Origin: Paraspadella gotoi
Taxonomy: Eukaryota > Chaetognatha
Length of the DNA stretch: 64,000 nt
Direction of reading: 5' to 3'
NCBI GenBank assembly: GCA_051294375.1
Contig: CM119265.1
Location: 10,236,684-10,300,683 of the forward strand
In this document: positions 35,101 through 47,037 of the stretch, in pieces
Position numbering within the stretch: the stretch's first letter is position 1
Layout of the letters: each line of letters begins with the position of its first letter
Notes under the pieces: generated by a model
The model's database searches: none
What the model saw: only the letters and a program-made list of their open reading frames with translations
What the model was told of the DNA's origin: nothing
Translations under genes and position numbers: made by a program

Positions 35101-36305
35101 AAGACCTATAAAAGTTAGCGGGAGGAAGGGAGGGGAGAAAAAAAAATAAAATTCAGCTCCTTGTATTTTGATGCTAGTGTGGAGTACAATATAGTATTCC
35201 CCGAACTAATACTTAAGGGAGTGGTCTTTTCATACAATTGAAACATTCTTTGAAATATCATACCACTTCATTGATAGGGAAGCCAGGTTCACTGGGAGTG
35301 AATAAATAAGACTGTGAGAGAGTCTTGATTGAAAGCTTGCAGAAACCTGCTATGTTATTATCTTGTAAGTGTGATGGAGGCCTTAAACCACCAAAGCCTG
35401 TCCAAAGTCAGGGACAAGATAGCTTATTTATTAAATGAATGGATAATTTTTATATTGGTTGTACCAATTTCATAAGGATAAAATCAATAATTCCCACTTC
35501 GGCTATCAGCTCACAACCTGGCCTTGGGAATAGCGCGAGACTGGGAAAGAAAGAAATCGAAAGACTTCAGCGTTTACGACGTCCTCCATGATGCTTTTGC
35601 CGGCGCGAGGTCGAGGGGCACTGAGCTGGAAGGATGATTGATGTGGTTGATTGGCTTGGTTGGTTGATTCTTTTCAGTTTTTGATCATTGGTTTTCAGAG
35701 TAGGATTTAGCTTGCCCCTCGGTATATTTAGCGATACATTCTCTAGTTTCTACTCTTCGCGAAATATATGATTTTACCTCACGCCTTCAATACCCCGCAA
35801 GGTTTTTTTTTTCTCCAAATTCCTAACTAAAATTTTTTTCGAAACAATACTAAACCAGGGAAACGACGACTTTGTTATACAGGAGATTCTCGTTCGTGGA
35901 TCCAACGCTCATAAATGAGGAGGATTCAAGCAATGGCTGGCCTTCGGCTATAGAAGAGAGACCCACTTACGGCAAAAAAGTGGGAAAAATATTCGAACTG
36001 CAAGTAAGATAGAATCATTCTGAATAAAGTTATGGAGCAAATTAAGAAACAACTCGTGCTTGACCCTTTTGCCCAAGGATTCTATGAAGCCGGCGAGACA
36101 AGAAACTCTACAGTTTAAACTGACGAGAATGGACAAGTGTCGGAGGTACAACGTCGAGACGGTTCCCTACTACGCCAAAGAGTTGAAAGACATTCAGTGC
36201 GAAAATCGTCGAAGGAATAAACGGCGTCAAGAGGCGGTAATTGAGCGAATAGAATGGCAAAGTTACGAAGCGAAGTTGCGACTTGATTCTGAACAACTGT
36301 TTTGA
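32168..36305 (+). CDS. Unrecognised Glu/Lys-rich 844-aa protein with in-frame TGA
   Basis: Six exons with matching phases: 32168-32194, 32290-34155, 34921-35113, 35510-35609, 35883-36003 and 36078-36305. It starts MDDDNEPKK. The 622-codon second exon is highly charged (RRSREREKRRNEEQEIQ), low in complexity, and ends with conserved-looking acidic blocks (VESVFVPRDVGDIVDVGDKS). The later exons look more structured: IELDPDKEWSQVAMEAAR, FSVYDVLHDAFAGARRF, FVDPTLINEED, GKKVGKIFELQ, KCRRYNVETVPYYAKEL. The frame meets TGA at 36303, then stays open for 51 coding-like codons (KEQQRRRML...RMEELAKP) to TAA at 36459. A possible terminal exon lies at 52117-52257. RMEELAKP loosely recalls THEG-type sperm repeats, too weak to name. 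Introns 2 and 3 each contain a repeat element just before the next exon. Confidence 0.72.
34180..34882 (+). mobile_element. Non-autonomous TIR element, about 700 bp
   Basis: The left end AGCCGGATCTGCTTACAGC and right end GACAGATCCGGCATGG form short inverted ends (GCCGGATCTG). Inside are GTCGGTCCGTCGGTCCC, an AAATTTTGTATGTGGGTAGG block, AATTAATCAATCAATTAATC AT-rich palindromic DNA and a GTCGTCGTCGCC block. Related copies are at 837 and 44775, with ends at 4795-4833 and 20965. There is no transposase. It sits inside intron 2 of the 844-aa gene. Confidence 0.65.
35270..35475 (+). repeat. GATAGGGAAGCCAGG dispersed repeat, full copy
   Basis: From CATTGATAGGGAAGCCAGG to TTGGTTGTACCAATTTCATA (about 205 bp), lying 35 bp before the exon at 35510. 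It is the most complete copy of the family. Confidence 0.8.
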
Positions 36306-36461
36306 AAGGAGCAACAGCGACGGCGGATGTTGATTTCGAGAAACGCGATGCCGCTGAGGAAAAGCCTTCTCAATCCGGAATACAAAACGCGCATGGAGGA
36401 ACTCGCGAAACCCGTCAATTTCAACTGCCCGAGGATTTATATACCGTCACCGGTACATTAA
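36306..36461 (+). CDS. In-frame open extension after the TGA of the 844-aa gene
   Basis: 51 codons in the same frame as the exon at 36078, ending TAA. Residues include RRRMLISRNAMPLRK, LLNPEYKTRMEELAKP and NCPRIYIPSP. CCG|GTACAT at the end could be a splice donor in phase 0, compatible with the exon at 52117. Either the TGA is read through or edited, or an 81-nt intron (GTAATT at 36237 to CAG at 36317, phase-preserving) removes it. Confidence 0.5.
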   Translation, partial: KEQQRRRMLISRNAMPLRKSLLNPEYKTRMEELAKPVNFNCPRIYIPSPVH

Positions 36462-36469
36462 GATGTCAG

Positions 36470-37670
36470 GACCGTTAAATTTTTCAATTGTCGGGATGGT
36501 AGTTCAAATTTTAAACTTAATTATCTTTGGGAAAAAAGATTAGTAAACTTTTTGTGACAGGCATTTCTAATTGCAGAATTGATAATAAATAGAGGCTGGG
36601 TCGGAGGGATTGACCTGTCATGTCATTTCGGCAGCTTTAAAAAAACAATCTGAACTGCTGTAATATACAAATTATTAATTACTAACCTAAATTCCTCTAT
36701 AATTTTTTTATTTTGTCAGAACGTTTGATTACGCAAAATATCATGTAAGCAATATAAAATTAATATAACCAATAGTTAGTATTATGTCTCGAATAGATGC
36801 AAAAAAAACCTCGTTTAAAAATTCCATCGGGAAGTGGGGTAACTAAGGCTTACCAATAGCATCCTCCACACTGATCGTTCTCTAAATAATTTTTTTTATT
36901 TAATACATTTGAAAGGGAAAAAATAAAATTCAGAATGCAGGTTGCAGAAAGCGTACAGATAATCTGGACATATGACTCAATAATCATGACCTTTTATGTC
37001 TTGTGAAATGGGGGCAGTAAAGAAACCTAAAAAATTCGATCATTAATGTCAATGAACCCTTTCCAATTGGCTATTCCGCGAAATTTTTTTTCTTAATTAA
37101 AATGGATGACAAATAATAGAATTAAATTCCTAGTATAAAGGTTGTTATATTTAAAAGAAAATTATCAATACAAATAAACACAATGTCTTGCTTTGTCAAA
37201 TATGTCGCCAGCTATGTAATTTTTTTAAGGCTACTTGACTGGCTTCTTGGTAAGACTAATGAACTAGAGAGTTAGGTTTGCAATGTATTCAAGTATAGAC
37301 CTATGAAAAGATAGCAATTACAATTACATCTTTATGGATGCTAAACCCAAGTGAGCTAGCAAGAGCATAGTTGTTCAAAACCGACCCTTGTAATCTTAGC
37401 TGACTGAGAATATATTTTTTTTACTAAACATAGAAAAGTCAGCTGGAATCACAAGAATAATTAAAGTAATAAACTAGCAATTATGACAATTAAATAATTA
37501 ATTATTTAGCTATTAATTGAACCACAAATAAATATGATCATTTACTAATGTAAAATAATAATATTAAACCTTTAAGGTAATAGAATAAAAATTTATCAAA
37601 GCTTAATCAGAACACGACAACAGACAATTCACAAATTAATCTGCTACACAAAAACGAGAGTTTATTTTAA
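36470..37670. other. Intergenic AT-rich DNA between convergent genes
   Basis: No supported feature. The same sequence recurs at 47045-48240. Confidence 0.45.
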
Positions 37671-37773
37671 AGTCAATGATCAGCAAGAATAATCAGGTAA
37701 GTTCAAATGCTCTTTGCTTTCCGAGCCTAGAAACTAGAATGAATAGGAAACAAAGTCAAGCCTCTACTTTCTA

Positions 37774-38070
37774 CTACAGAAACCGATCCTCTGGCCCCAC
37801 CAAGTCCCGGGCCTTCTTCTCATTGGCCCTTTTGCCAACCTCCCCAATCCTCTTCTTCCCTCCAATTGGCCCATGGCTTTTCTTGTGGTCATAGAGTTTG
37901 GTGACTACACCTATCCGTCGCCAAGCCCTCTTGTGGTCCCGGTGAGGCGAGCCTCGGCTTCTTGCAGGCTTCCCGCCGAGGGAGGAGGGAGGCAGAGATG
38001 GAGAGATGCAGGGGTGGATATGCAGCTGGCTGCTGCATGCTCCTCGTGTACGTTTATGATATGAATACAC
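37774..38070 (-). CDS. Possible 3' exon, Lys-rich
   Basis: Minus-strand open frame ending KLYDHKKSHGPIGGKKRIG...VGPEDRFL. It could be the last exon of the gene starting at 39623, but the linking exon is lost in the 10-N gap. Function unknown. Confidence 0.3.
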   Translation of the reverse strand: MYSYHKRTRGACSSQLHIHPCISPSLPPSSLGGKPARSRGSPHRDHKRAWRRIGVVTKLYDHKKSHGPIGGKKRIGEVGKRANEKKARDLVGPEDRFL

Positions 38071-38140
38071 AAGAGAACGGGGGACGCCAACTAGATAAGG
38101 ACTCGCACTCGAACACGTACTTTCTTATTCAATATATGTA

Positions 38141-38150
38141 NNNNNNNNNN
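38141..38150. other. Assembly gap (10 N)
   Basis: The corresponding place in copy 2 holds about 350 bp (48727-49077), so the gap size is nominal. Confidence 0.95.
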
Positions 38151-39623
38151 CCATTCTGTTTGCAGACGTCTTCTGCGTCGACCCATTTCTTCGGCACCCA
38201 TGACAGGTCTCGTCGAAAATACTTGAAGAGACGAATCCTTCTGAAGACGAAAAGCCGACGCGGATGCGAATCTTTGAGGATCTTGCCCAAATCCTTTGCG
38301 AAGTCGCTATGGACTTTTGGTGCAAAGTGAAAGACACGGCCACCACAACAGAAGGACAGGAAGTCGACGCGCGTCTTCTCCAAGTCAGGGAGAGGTAGAT
38401 GGAAGCCCACCGCGATGTCTTTGGAACTACGAAGTACTTCTCGAAATTTCCCCAAAATTGTTTTGTCACTAATTATCTTGCCATGTGGACTGCCATCACG
38501 CAACAAGATGGGCAAGTTGTGCAAGACATCATTGAACGGCGCAGTACAGCTTGGCCGAAACGAATCATGTGGGGCAGACGCAAATGGGCGGTAGGCAATG
38601 CCGCTCAAATCCATGTTGAATGTGGCGAGAGTTGAATCCGATGCTGCGACGCGTTTCACGCAAAGCTTGAAGAGTTCCAACCCGGTATGGGGAAAATCTT
38701 TCCTCGAAATTCTCAATATTATCGAGCCCGGCATAGAATCCACAAGAACGAAGCTTTTCCGCCATTGCGCCCTCAATCTTATATCCCGAAATTATGAGGC
38801 CTATCATTGTAGCGANNNNNNNNNNNNNNNNNNNNNNNNNNNNNNNNNNNNNNNNNNNNNNNNNNNNNNNNNNNNNNNNNNNNNNNNNNNNNNNNNNNNN
38901 NNNNNNNNNNNNNNNNNNNNNNNNNNNNNNNNNNNNNNNNNNNNNNNNNNNNNNNNNNNNNNNNNNNNNNNNNNNNNNNNNNNNNNNNNNNNNNNNNNNN
39001 NNNNNNNNNNNNTCAAGCCGGCGAGCTTGCTTTACCCAAAGACTCCTTTCTCAAGAATCGCGGAAACGAAGTCGGCGAGGCGGCGACCCGAGAAGAATCC
39101 CATCATCGTTGCGCAATCGACGAACCTTTGGCGATTCTTCTTGGAGTCCGTTGGGAGTTCCGTGAGGATCTCCACCCAATTCTCCATCATTTTGGTCGGA
39201 GATGAGATCCGGATCGATTTCAGAAATGGAGTAATCTCACTCTGTTTTAGCATTCGCAATTTCAATGCTGAGGCACGACCCGGCCGAGGTGACTCGCGTC
39301 TGGACAAAGGCAGAGCTGTTAGGGTATGATACAATGATGCGGCAGTCTTGAGGAGGAACATCTGGCGGAGGTAGGGGCAGTGTGAGTGGTTCGGTTGGCG
39401 ACGCAAGAGTGGACGAAGGGATTGCGCCACATATCTCAACCGCCCTGTCCCGCGAACGAGAGACTGGTTCACACTCCCCAAAGACGATCTCTGAATATTC
39501 ATCCGATCGACGCATCTTCATCTTGGCCAGGGCGATTTCTCGAATCTTGCGTCGTTTGGTCTTCTCCAACTCTGCCTCGGCAACTCTTTCTTCAAAAATG
39601 TACGAGGCCTTCTTAAGATTCAT
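38151..39623 (-). CDS. Putative protein with degenerate 3'-5' exonuclease-like region
   Basis: The ATG at 39623 starts MNLKKASYIFEERVAEAELE, a charged helix. Later segments are MMENWVEILTELPTDSKKNR and GFFSGRRLADFVSAILEKG (39032-39230), then, after an N gap, GLIISGYKIEGAMAEKLRS (38565-38810). Finally a region at 38151-38620 has the spacing of RNase D/EXD1-type exonucleases: DIAVGFHLPL where the family has GFDxE, DFLSFCCGGRVFHFAP for the LQLxT..xVYLFD strands, and WVDAEDVCKQNG for the second Asp motif. The first catalytic Asp/Glu pair is missing, so it would be inactive, as reported for some EXD1 proteins in the piRNA pathway. Intron positions are uncertain; frames change at least twice. Confidence 0.4.
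38816..39012. other. Assembly gap (197 N)
   Basis: In copy 2 the equivalent stretch is about 118 bp (49742-49858) and includes a splice acceptor TCTCTGTCTCCTCAG for the minus-strand gene. Confidence 0.95.
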
Positions 39624-39724
39624 TCGCAATCGCTAAGCGTTTTGCGACGATATGTCAACACTTTTGCGCATAAAGTGGCGTCGGCGTCGTCGTCGTCGTT
39701 GTCAGCGTTCCAAATTATAGATCG

Positions 39725-39950
39725 CCTTTTTTATGATTAAATATAAAAATAATAATAGTATCATTAATGATAAGAACAATAATAATTAGGAATGAGGGTA
39801 ATTCCAATAATAGTAAATTCCAATCATAGTAATAATAATAATAATAATAATGTAAAATAATAATAGTAATAATGATAAAAATAATAATAGTATCATTAAC
39901 GATAATAATAATAATAATTAGGAATAAGGGTAATTCCAATAATTTTAATC
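39725..39950 (+). repeat. AAT-rich simple repeat with direct duplication
   Basis: AATAATAATAGTATCATTAA and TAGGAATGAGGGTAATTCC occur twice, about 130 bp apart. Poly-A runs follow at 39988 and 40026. Confidence 0.8.
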
Positions 39951-40529
39951 TGGTATTTATGCCTTTCTATTTATGATCAGTTAAAAAAAAAAAAAAAAAT
40001 TGACAAATTTCTGTCTATGACTACAAAAAAAAAAAAAAAAAAAAGGGCAAATGGCTAGTGTAAAGGTTAGGAACCATAATGCTAATATTCACTCGTGATT
40101 TTCATTGATATACTTTAATACTTTTCCAATTTGCAATATCCGCAATGATCCTTAAATTTTTTGAATTTTATTTTTAGTGCCATTAGTGAATTAGTCTTGC
40201 TCAATACTCATTTATTGTTTTAAATGTCATATTGTTTCAAATCGTTTAAATCTTCTTATTGTCTTAATTGTCAAATTGTCTCTTTTATTTCAGAAAAAAA
40301 AAAATTAAATTAGGGTGTATGAAGCTGAAAATTTATATACAGCTTCTCATCATCGATGTGCTTAAAATTGAGTCTGGACAGTTATTAAATATGTTTTGTT
40401 TACGTTTTTATCAAAACAAACAAATTTTCTCTCTTTTATTTTTATATTTCTTTCTCTCTCTCTTTTTCTCTTTTAATTACATGTCTCTCTCCTCTCTCTT
40501 TTCCCTAGTCACTGATTCATAATCATAGG

Positions 40530-40740
40530 GGGAAAAAACGAGTCTGCAGCTGGCTCTGCAGGGGCTTATTCTTTTTCTCTCTTTCTCTTGCTGCTTCTGC
40601 TGCTGCCTTTTGAGTCTGCAGCTGGCTCTGCAGGGCTCTTTCTTTTTCTCTCTCTTTCTCCTGCTGCTTCTGCTGCTGCTTTTGATTCTTTCTTTTTTTT
40701 CTGGGTGCCTCTGCTGCTGAAATGATTTGGCTTCTCTCTC
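40530..40740 (+). repeat. Direct repeat GAGTCTGCAGCTGGCTCTGC
   Basis: Two copies about 80 bp apart, each followed by a CT-rich run and CTGCTTCTGCTGCTGC. Confidence 0.8.
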
Positions 40741-40779
40741 TCTCTCTTGATTAATTTTTTCCTCTAAAAACTTTTATTA

Positions 40780-40804
40780 NNNNNNNNNNNNNNNNNNNNN
40801 NNNN
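40780..40804. other. Assembly gap (25 N)
   Basis: Marks the end of duplication copy 1. Confidence 0.95.
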
Positions 40805-41382
40805 AAATCTTCTCTTTATCTAAAATAAATGCAAGTCACAAAAAGTCACAAATTAAAAGTTGTCTTTAAAAATTATTTGTGGCTAAACAAAAAAAAGTTT
40901 TTTTGATAATTTTGTAGGTGTTAAAAGCTTATTCAATAGGCTATAATTTTCTGTTAATTTCAAAATTGATTATTATTTTGTTTACAAATTATGATAAAGA
41001 CTAAAAACTGCAACTTTTTGACTTGTTAACTTTAAAAATTAATTCATAGGCAAACTATAAATGATTTAAGGTAAATAAATTTACAGGGGTAAAAAAGATA
41101 GGAAAGAACGGATTTCCAAAGTAAAAAATTTTCTCAATTTCCTTGGCATTCAAACAGGAAGTCGTAAGTAAAAATGGACAAATTGACATAATTTTTTTTC
41201 CTAAAAGTTGCCAAAAATGCTACTTTTTATCATTATAAACGGAATGGAGATGTTTCCTAACCAATCCTATTGTTAGGCCAAATTTGTGTTGTGGTACAAA
41301 GTTAATCACATTGTAAGTAACCAAACTGAGGCAATATTGAAGAGTCGTTTTTTTCCTAAATTCAACGTTTGTAACGCGGAAC
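40805..41382. other. Unique spacer between duplication copies
   Basis: AT-rich, no gene seen. Confidence 0.5.
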
Positions 41383-42775
41383 CACTAACCAGCAATCACT
41401 TAAACAGAAGGCTTCATATTATAAAATTAGGTACCCCTTTTTTGTCGACCAGAGAACCCGTCCGAAAAAAACTACTGGATCAAATCCTATTGAAATATTG
41501 GTATGAACCGATCCCTATGTGAATACAAATAGAACTATCGAGACGAATTTCATATTAACCCCTAAGCCGAGATATGGGGGCCCCGGAGGGGTCACCACAT
41601 AGGGGCAAAAAATGATAAAAATTTTTTTTTCAAATTTATTCATTTTTGTTTTAAACAGTTGCATAGACGTTTACACTTCCCAAAAACGTAGTTTACCTAA
41701 AATATTGATTTACCATAATTTTCAGCTTCATGAACATCACAGTTCAAGTCAGATAGGAAATAATTTTGAAAAATTGGAAGTAAAACGATGAACCATGCAT
41801 CTTCAAAACAATGCTTAATTAACGAAAATTATCAATTTTAGTTCTAAAATAAATTTTTTTTATATGTTTAAAACGTCAATGCATTGATGCTACGAAAAAT
41901 TTTAAAAAAATAAAAAAACAAATTTGTAGCTTTTTTCGGCCCCCCAGGGGTCCACCCAGGCCTTGTATCTCTTGTCAGGTGTTTGAATATCAAAATTCGC
42001 CTCATAGTTCCATTTATATTGTCATGAGGACTTATATATAAATTTTCAATGAAATTCGATCGGGTAGTTTGGTGGGAACTATTCTGGTCTCAAAAAAGGG
42101 TTGCCTAATTTTATAATATGAGCCCTCAGTATTTTTAAATTTTAATTCTAAAAAAGTTTTTTTTTGTACGCACAGATTTGAGTTAAAAAATATTTAAAAA
42201 GATAAATAGAAACAGGAGCAATAGTCCGTTTTCGGCGGTTTTTATAAAATTATAAAATGAAAAATTAAGAAATAATTTCCAATGCCATAACCGTTGTTCC
42301 GTCTATATAATAAATTGAGTACTCCTTTGATTTGTAAACAATTTAAAAATTCTTAACTTTGAAACTTAAACTTATACTTTTATCAAACAACTAACATAAG
42401 ATTTATCCCTAAAGAAAAAGAAGACATGCAACGAAGTAGAACGGCCAATCTGCAACGACGAGTAAAGAAGCCATTGCAAGTTGGTATGCGCGGCTGCGCC
42501 AGTTGCGCACATGTAAAGCATTTAACTATGTCTCGTCTGTATAGACTGTTTCTTCAATATTTAAAAAAATTTACAAACTTTCAAAGATGAGTAGCTGTTA
42601 GAGATACGTCAATTAAAATTTACATCCGACTGTATCGTTTTTATTTTTTCAATTAACTATGATTGACCGGAAAGAATTTCACGGTGTAAAAAGAAGAACC
42701 CGATCGAAATTGTGAACCTACGGATGGTAATTTAATGTTATGAACCTCGGATATAATTCTTGCTTATTGTCGCAA

Positions 42776-45700
42776 GATGAGACGACGAACAACGAACCAA
42801 AAAAAGTAAGAAACCGAGAAAGAGAAAATCGGGAGAAACAGGTTTCTGCTCGTAACTGTAACCCCCCCATGACGCTAATGTCTACCGCATAATTATTTGC
42901 AGACCTCAAAGTTACAAATTCCCGCAACCGGTACCGATGACGCAACCGATGACGCGACGGTCCAGTGCTGCGCCCTCTTCACGGAGGGCACAGCGAACGT
43001 GGAGATCGAGGCGAGGTCCTTTGAAGCCATCGTCCAGGTCAGTCGAAGGTGAGGCACTTTATGAGTAAGATCAGAAGAGTCCCGCGAGAGAGAGAACGCA
43101 GGAACGAGGAACAAGAAATCCAGGTCGTCAGGGAAGTTGGACGCGGGGAATGACTTGCGAGATGCGAAAATGAGGAAAGTGGAAACCGAGAGAATCAGAG
43201 GAGAGAGAAAAAATGTCGACGGATCGAAATGGGAAAAAATTAAATCGGAAGAAAAGCAGGAAGGAATTCCTCCTGAACCATCAAGTCGGAGAAAAAGGAG
43301 GAAAGGAGACACAACGAGTCTTTAAACAGGAAACAAGCGGAAAGGACGGTTTCCCGTTGGAGAAGCGCTCAACGAAAATCCGAGGAGAGAAAGCGACTTA
43401 AGATGAGCGAAGCCGAAGACGAGGAAAGACGGGAGTAGGGAAAAAGACCTCGGGCGCGGGGCTCGCTTCCATGAAAGGAACGAAAACGACAAAGATAAGA
43501 CGGAGAATTAGCTGCCACCGGGTGGACTAGGATCAGCCGGTGTGGTCAGCTACCACGATCGAAATAAAGAAAAAAAGCAAAAGGAAAAACATGGTCGGAG
43601 CAGAATCGGAAGTGAAGGCGCGAGAGAGGGAAGCAACAACGGGTTTGGATGGTGGCGTCGCTCTTGAGCCGAAAAACGCCGAAAAACTTGGAGAGAGAAA
43701 ATTATTGTAAGGGACATTCGGCAACGAAAAGAGGAGAGAGTCATCAGGATGGGCGAAGCCGCGGAGAGACACCAACACCGGTACTGATTCACCATGGACG
43801 CCGAAAAGAATTTCCAAGCGGGCAAGGAGTCCGTCGTTAAAGAGGATCTCACGGAAAAAGAAAAGGATAAGAAAAGACGTGTTGACAAGCCGAGGCAAGC
43901 AAGAATCAGTATCAACGATCAAGCACACGATTTGCTTCAAAGAATAAGAACAAAGCGGCCGAGAGAGCCGCAGAAAAGAAGAAAAAGACCAAACAGGAAA
44001 GGCTATGATCGCGCCCCACAAGAGCGAAATTCTCGAGAGAAAAGAAGCGCCCGTATCATGCGACTTCGAAAGAAGCGAAGGCCAGGTTAAGGAGAGAAAC
44101 GGAGAGAGAGCGAGGAGCCGATAGCGATCGGCGATCGCGTCAAGAGCGACGCTTCGCAAATCGGCGATGACGCCGCGGAAGCCAAAACGGGGGATGGAAA
44201 GAGACGAATCGTCGTAACGGCCGCCATCGTCACCACGAAGAGCGAATCGACGCCTTACGAATCGACGCCTTACGATCTGTTTATCCTCCAAAAGCGTAAC
44301 CACCTACGATATGACGGAGATTTCGATCAAGGGCGTCGAAAGCGTATTCGTGCCTAGAGACGTGGGCGACATCGTCGACGTCGGCGACAAGTCGGCCATG
44401 TCTTTCGAGACCGGATTGGTGAGCATGGATTCAGCGATGGACACCGACGACGACGATCGAAAGAGAATACGACGTCATTGGCAGGAATCTGTCGTCGGAA
44501 GAAGAAAAAAAGCGGCACCCTCGGCCCAAGAGGACGCGTCGGCCTCGACTTCGCGGGAATCTCGCGAATCATTGGTCAATCGAGGGGACGAATTCGAAGG
44601 AAGAGGCGCACCTCGGCGACAAATCTTGGGGCAGGAGGGGTTATAAACCTTACGGTGAGATGGGGGAAGACGCTCCCACACCAGAGGTCATCGATACTTG
44701 GCGAGCAGAGCGCCTTCGACGCCAAGTACAAAGATACAGCATCGTCGGGGTAACTGAATTTGTATTTGCTTTTTAGCCGGATCTGCTTACAGCTCTATAA
44801 TTCACTTTTCGGTCCGTCGGTCCCACCCCAAAACTTGTTGGTAAATCATTTAAATCATCTCAGAACATCGAAATTATGATAAATTATTTTAAAAAACGAT
44901 GTCCGTCCGTCCCTCTCTTATCTTTGAACGCCAATTACTCATGTAATGTATATGGGGCGATTGACTTGAAATTTTGTATGTGGTAGTAAAGTGTGTGATT
45001 TAGCTGGAAATCAAGTTTTGATGGAATCGTCCAAGTGGAATTGAGTTTAAATGGAAAAAACAAAAAATCTGTTTCACTAATTGATAATCATATCTTTTCT
45101 TTTTAATATTAAATGTAAATGCAATATGTATTCATTAATCAAATAATTAATCAATTAGTTCAACTAATTAATAATTAATTAATCAGTCATTAATCAATTA
45201 ATTATTAATTAATTATTCAATCAATCAATTTATCAATTAAAATAATTATTCAATCAATTTATCATTTAATTAATAAGTCAATCAATCAAGTCCAATCCAT
45301 TAATCGTTATCGACATTGTCATCGCCATCATCGTCGTCGTTGCTTTTGTCATGGTCAGTGACGAAAAGACAAAACAAACTTGTCTGATCAAATTAATTAA
45401 TTGACTAATTAATTAACTAGAATTAATTAATTAATCTTGGACAGATCCGGCATGGTTTGCTCAAACTTGTTTCTAGAAATTGATTTTGATTGATTGGTAA
45501 TGAAAAATCAGAGGAAAGACAGCTCCTCTCTTCATCCGGACTGGACGCCCGGGGAGACACCCGACGAAAGACCCGAATCGAATTGGATCCCGACCAAAGA
45601 ATGGTCGCAAGTTGCGATGGAGGCCGCCAGAATTCCGGAGATTACAGAGAATTTGGGTCAAATTTTCTCCTCTTGTGGATCAGATCAAAAAAGACTATAA

Positions 45701-47037
45701 AAGTTAGCGGGAGGAAGGGAGGGGAGAAAAAAAAAATAAAATTCAGCTCCTTGTATTTTGATGCTAGTGTGGAGTACAATATAGTATTCCCCCGAACTAA
45801 TACTTAAGGGAGTGGTCTTTTCATACAATTGAAACATTCTTTTGAAATATCATACCACTTCATTGATAGGGAAGCCGGTTCACTGGGAGTGGAATAAATA
45901 AGACTGTGAGAGAGTCTTGATTGGAAAGTTGGAGAAACCTGCTATGTTATTATCTTGTAAGTGTGATGGAGGCCTTAAACCACAAAGCCTGTCCAAAGTC
46001 AGGGACAAGATAGCTTATTTATTAAATGAATGGATAATTTTTATATTGGTTGTACCAATTTCATAAGGATAAAATCAATAATTCCCCTCGGCTATCAGCT
46101 CACAACCTGGCCTTGGGAATAGCGCGAGACTGGGAAAGAAAGAAATCGAAAGACTTCAGCGTTTACGACGTCCTCCATGATGCTTTTTGCCGGCGCGAGG
46201 TCGAGGGGCATGAGCTGGAAGGATGATTGATGTGGTGATTGGCTTGTTGGTTGATTCTTTTCAGTTTTTGATCATTGGTTTTCAGAGTAGGATTTAGCTT
46301 GCCCCTCGGTATATTTAGCGATACATTCTCTAGTTCTACTCTTCGCGAAATATATGATTTTACCTCACGCCTTCAATACCCCGCAGGTTTTTTTTCTCCA
46401 AATTCCTAACTAAAATTTTTTTCGAAACAATACTAAACCAGGGAAACGACGACTTTGTTATACAGGGAGATTCTCGTTCGTGGATCCAACGCTCATAAAT
46501 GAGGAGATTCAGCAATGCTGGCCTTCGCTATAGAAGAGAGACCCACTTACGGCAAAAAAGTGGGAAAAATATTCGAACTGCAAGTAAGATAGAATCATTC
46601 TGAATAAAGTTATGGAGCAAATTAAGAAACAACTCGTGCTGACCCTTTTGCCCAAGGATTCTATGAAGCCGGCGAGACAAGAAACTCTACAGTTTAAACT
46701 GACGAGAATGGACAAGTGTCGGAGGTACAACGTCGAGACGGTTCCTACTACGCCAAAGAGTTGAAAGACATTCAGTGCGAAAATCGTCGAAGGAATAAAC
46801 GGCGTCAAGAGGCGGTAATTGAGCGAATAGAATGGCAAAGTTACGAAGCGAAGTTGCGACTTGATTCTGAACAACTGTTTTGAAAGGAGCAACAGCGACG
46901 GCGGATGTTGATTTCGAGAAACGCGATGCCGCTGAGGAAAAGCCTTCTCAATCCGGAATAACAAAACGCGCATGGAGGAACTCGCGAAACCCGTCAATTT
47001 CAACTGCCGAGGATTTATATACGTCACCGCGTACATT
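42776..47037 (+). pseudogene. Copy 2 of the 844-aa gene, frames broken by indels
   Basis: All exons of the 32168-36305 gene are recognisable, but the long exon is split into several frames and the start codon region is altered. The exon equivalent to 36078 is intact and carries the same in-frame TGA (46881-46883). Probably a sequencing-quality problem, not true decay. Confidence 0.75.

Larger units (their letters stand above)
30774..40779 (+). repeat. 10-kb direct duplication, copy 1 (clean, gapped)
   Basis: Begins CACTAACCAGCAATCACTTA and ends CTAAAAACTTTTATTA at an N gap. The same order of every feature recurs at 41383-51590. This copy keeps long open frames but has N gaps at 38141-38150, 38816-39012 and 40780-40804. 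Confidence 0.95.

Noticed and set aside
36303-36305. UGA reassigned to tryptophan or selenocysteine
   Set aside because: Other genes here use TGG for Trp and TGA as a normal stop (for example 9248-9250), and I see no clear SECIS-like hairpin. A mini-intron or readthrough is enough.
36363-36420. THEG-type sperm protein
   Set aside because: Only one RMEELAKP-like motif; a THEG assignment would need several spaced repeats.
42893-44753. Separate genes in the many short frames of duplication copy 2
   Set aside because: They are fragments of the 622-codon exon of copy 1 broken by indels.
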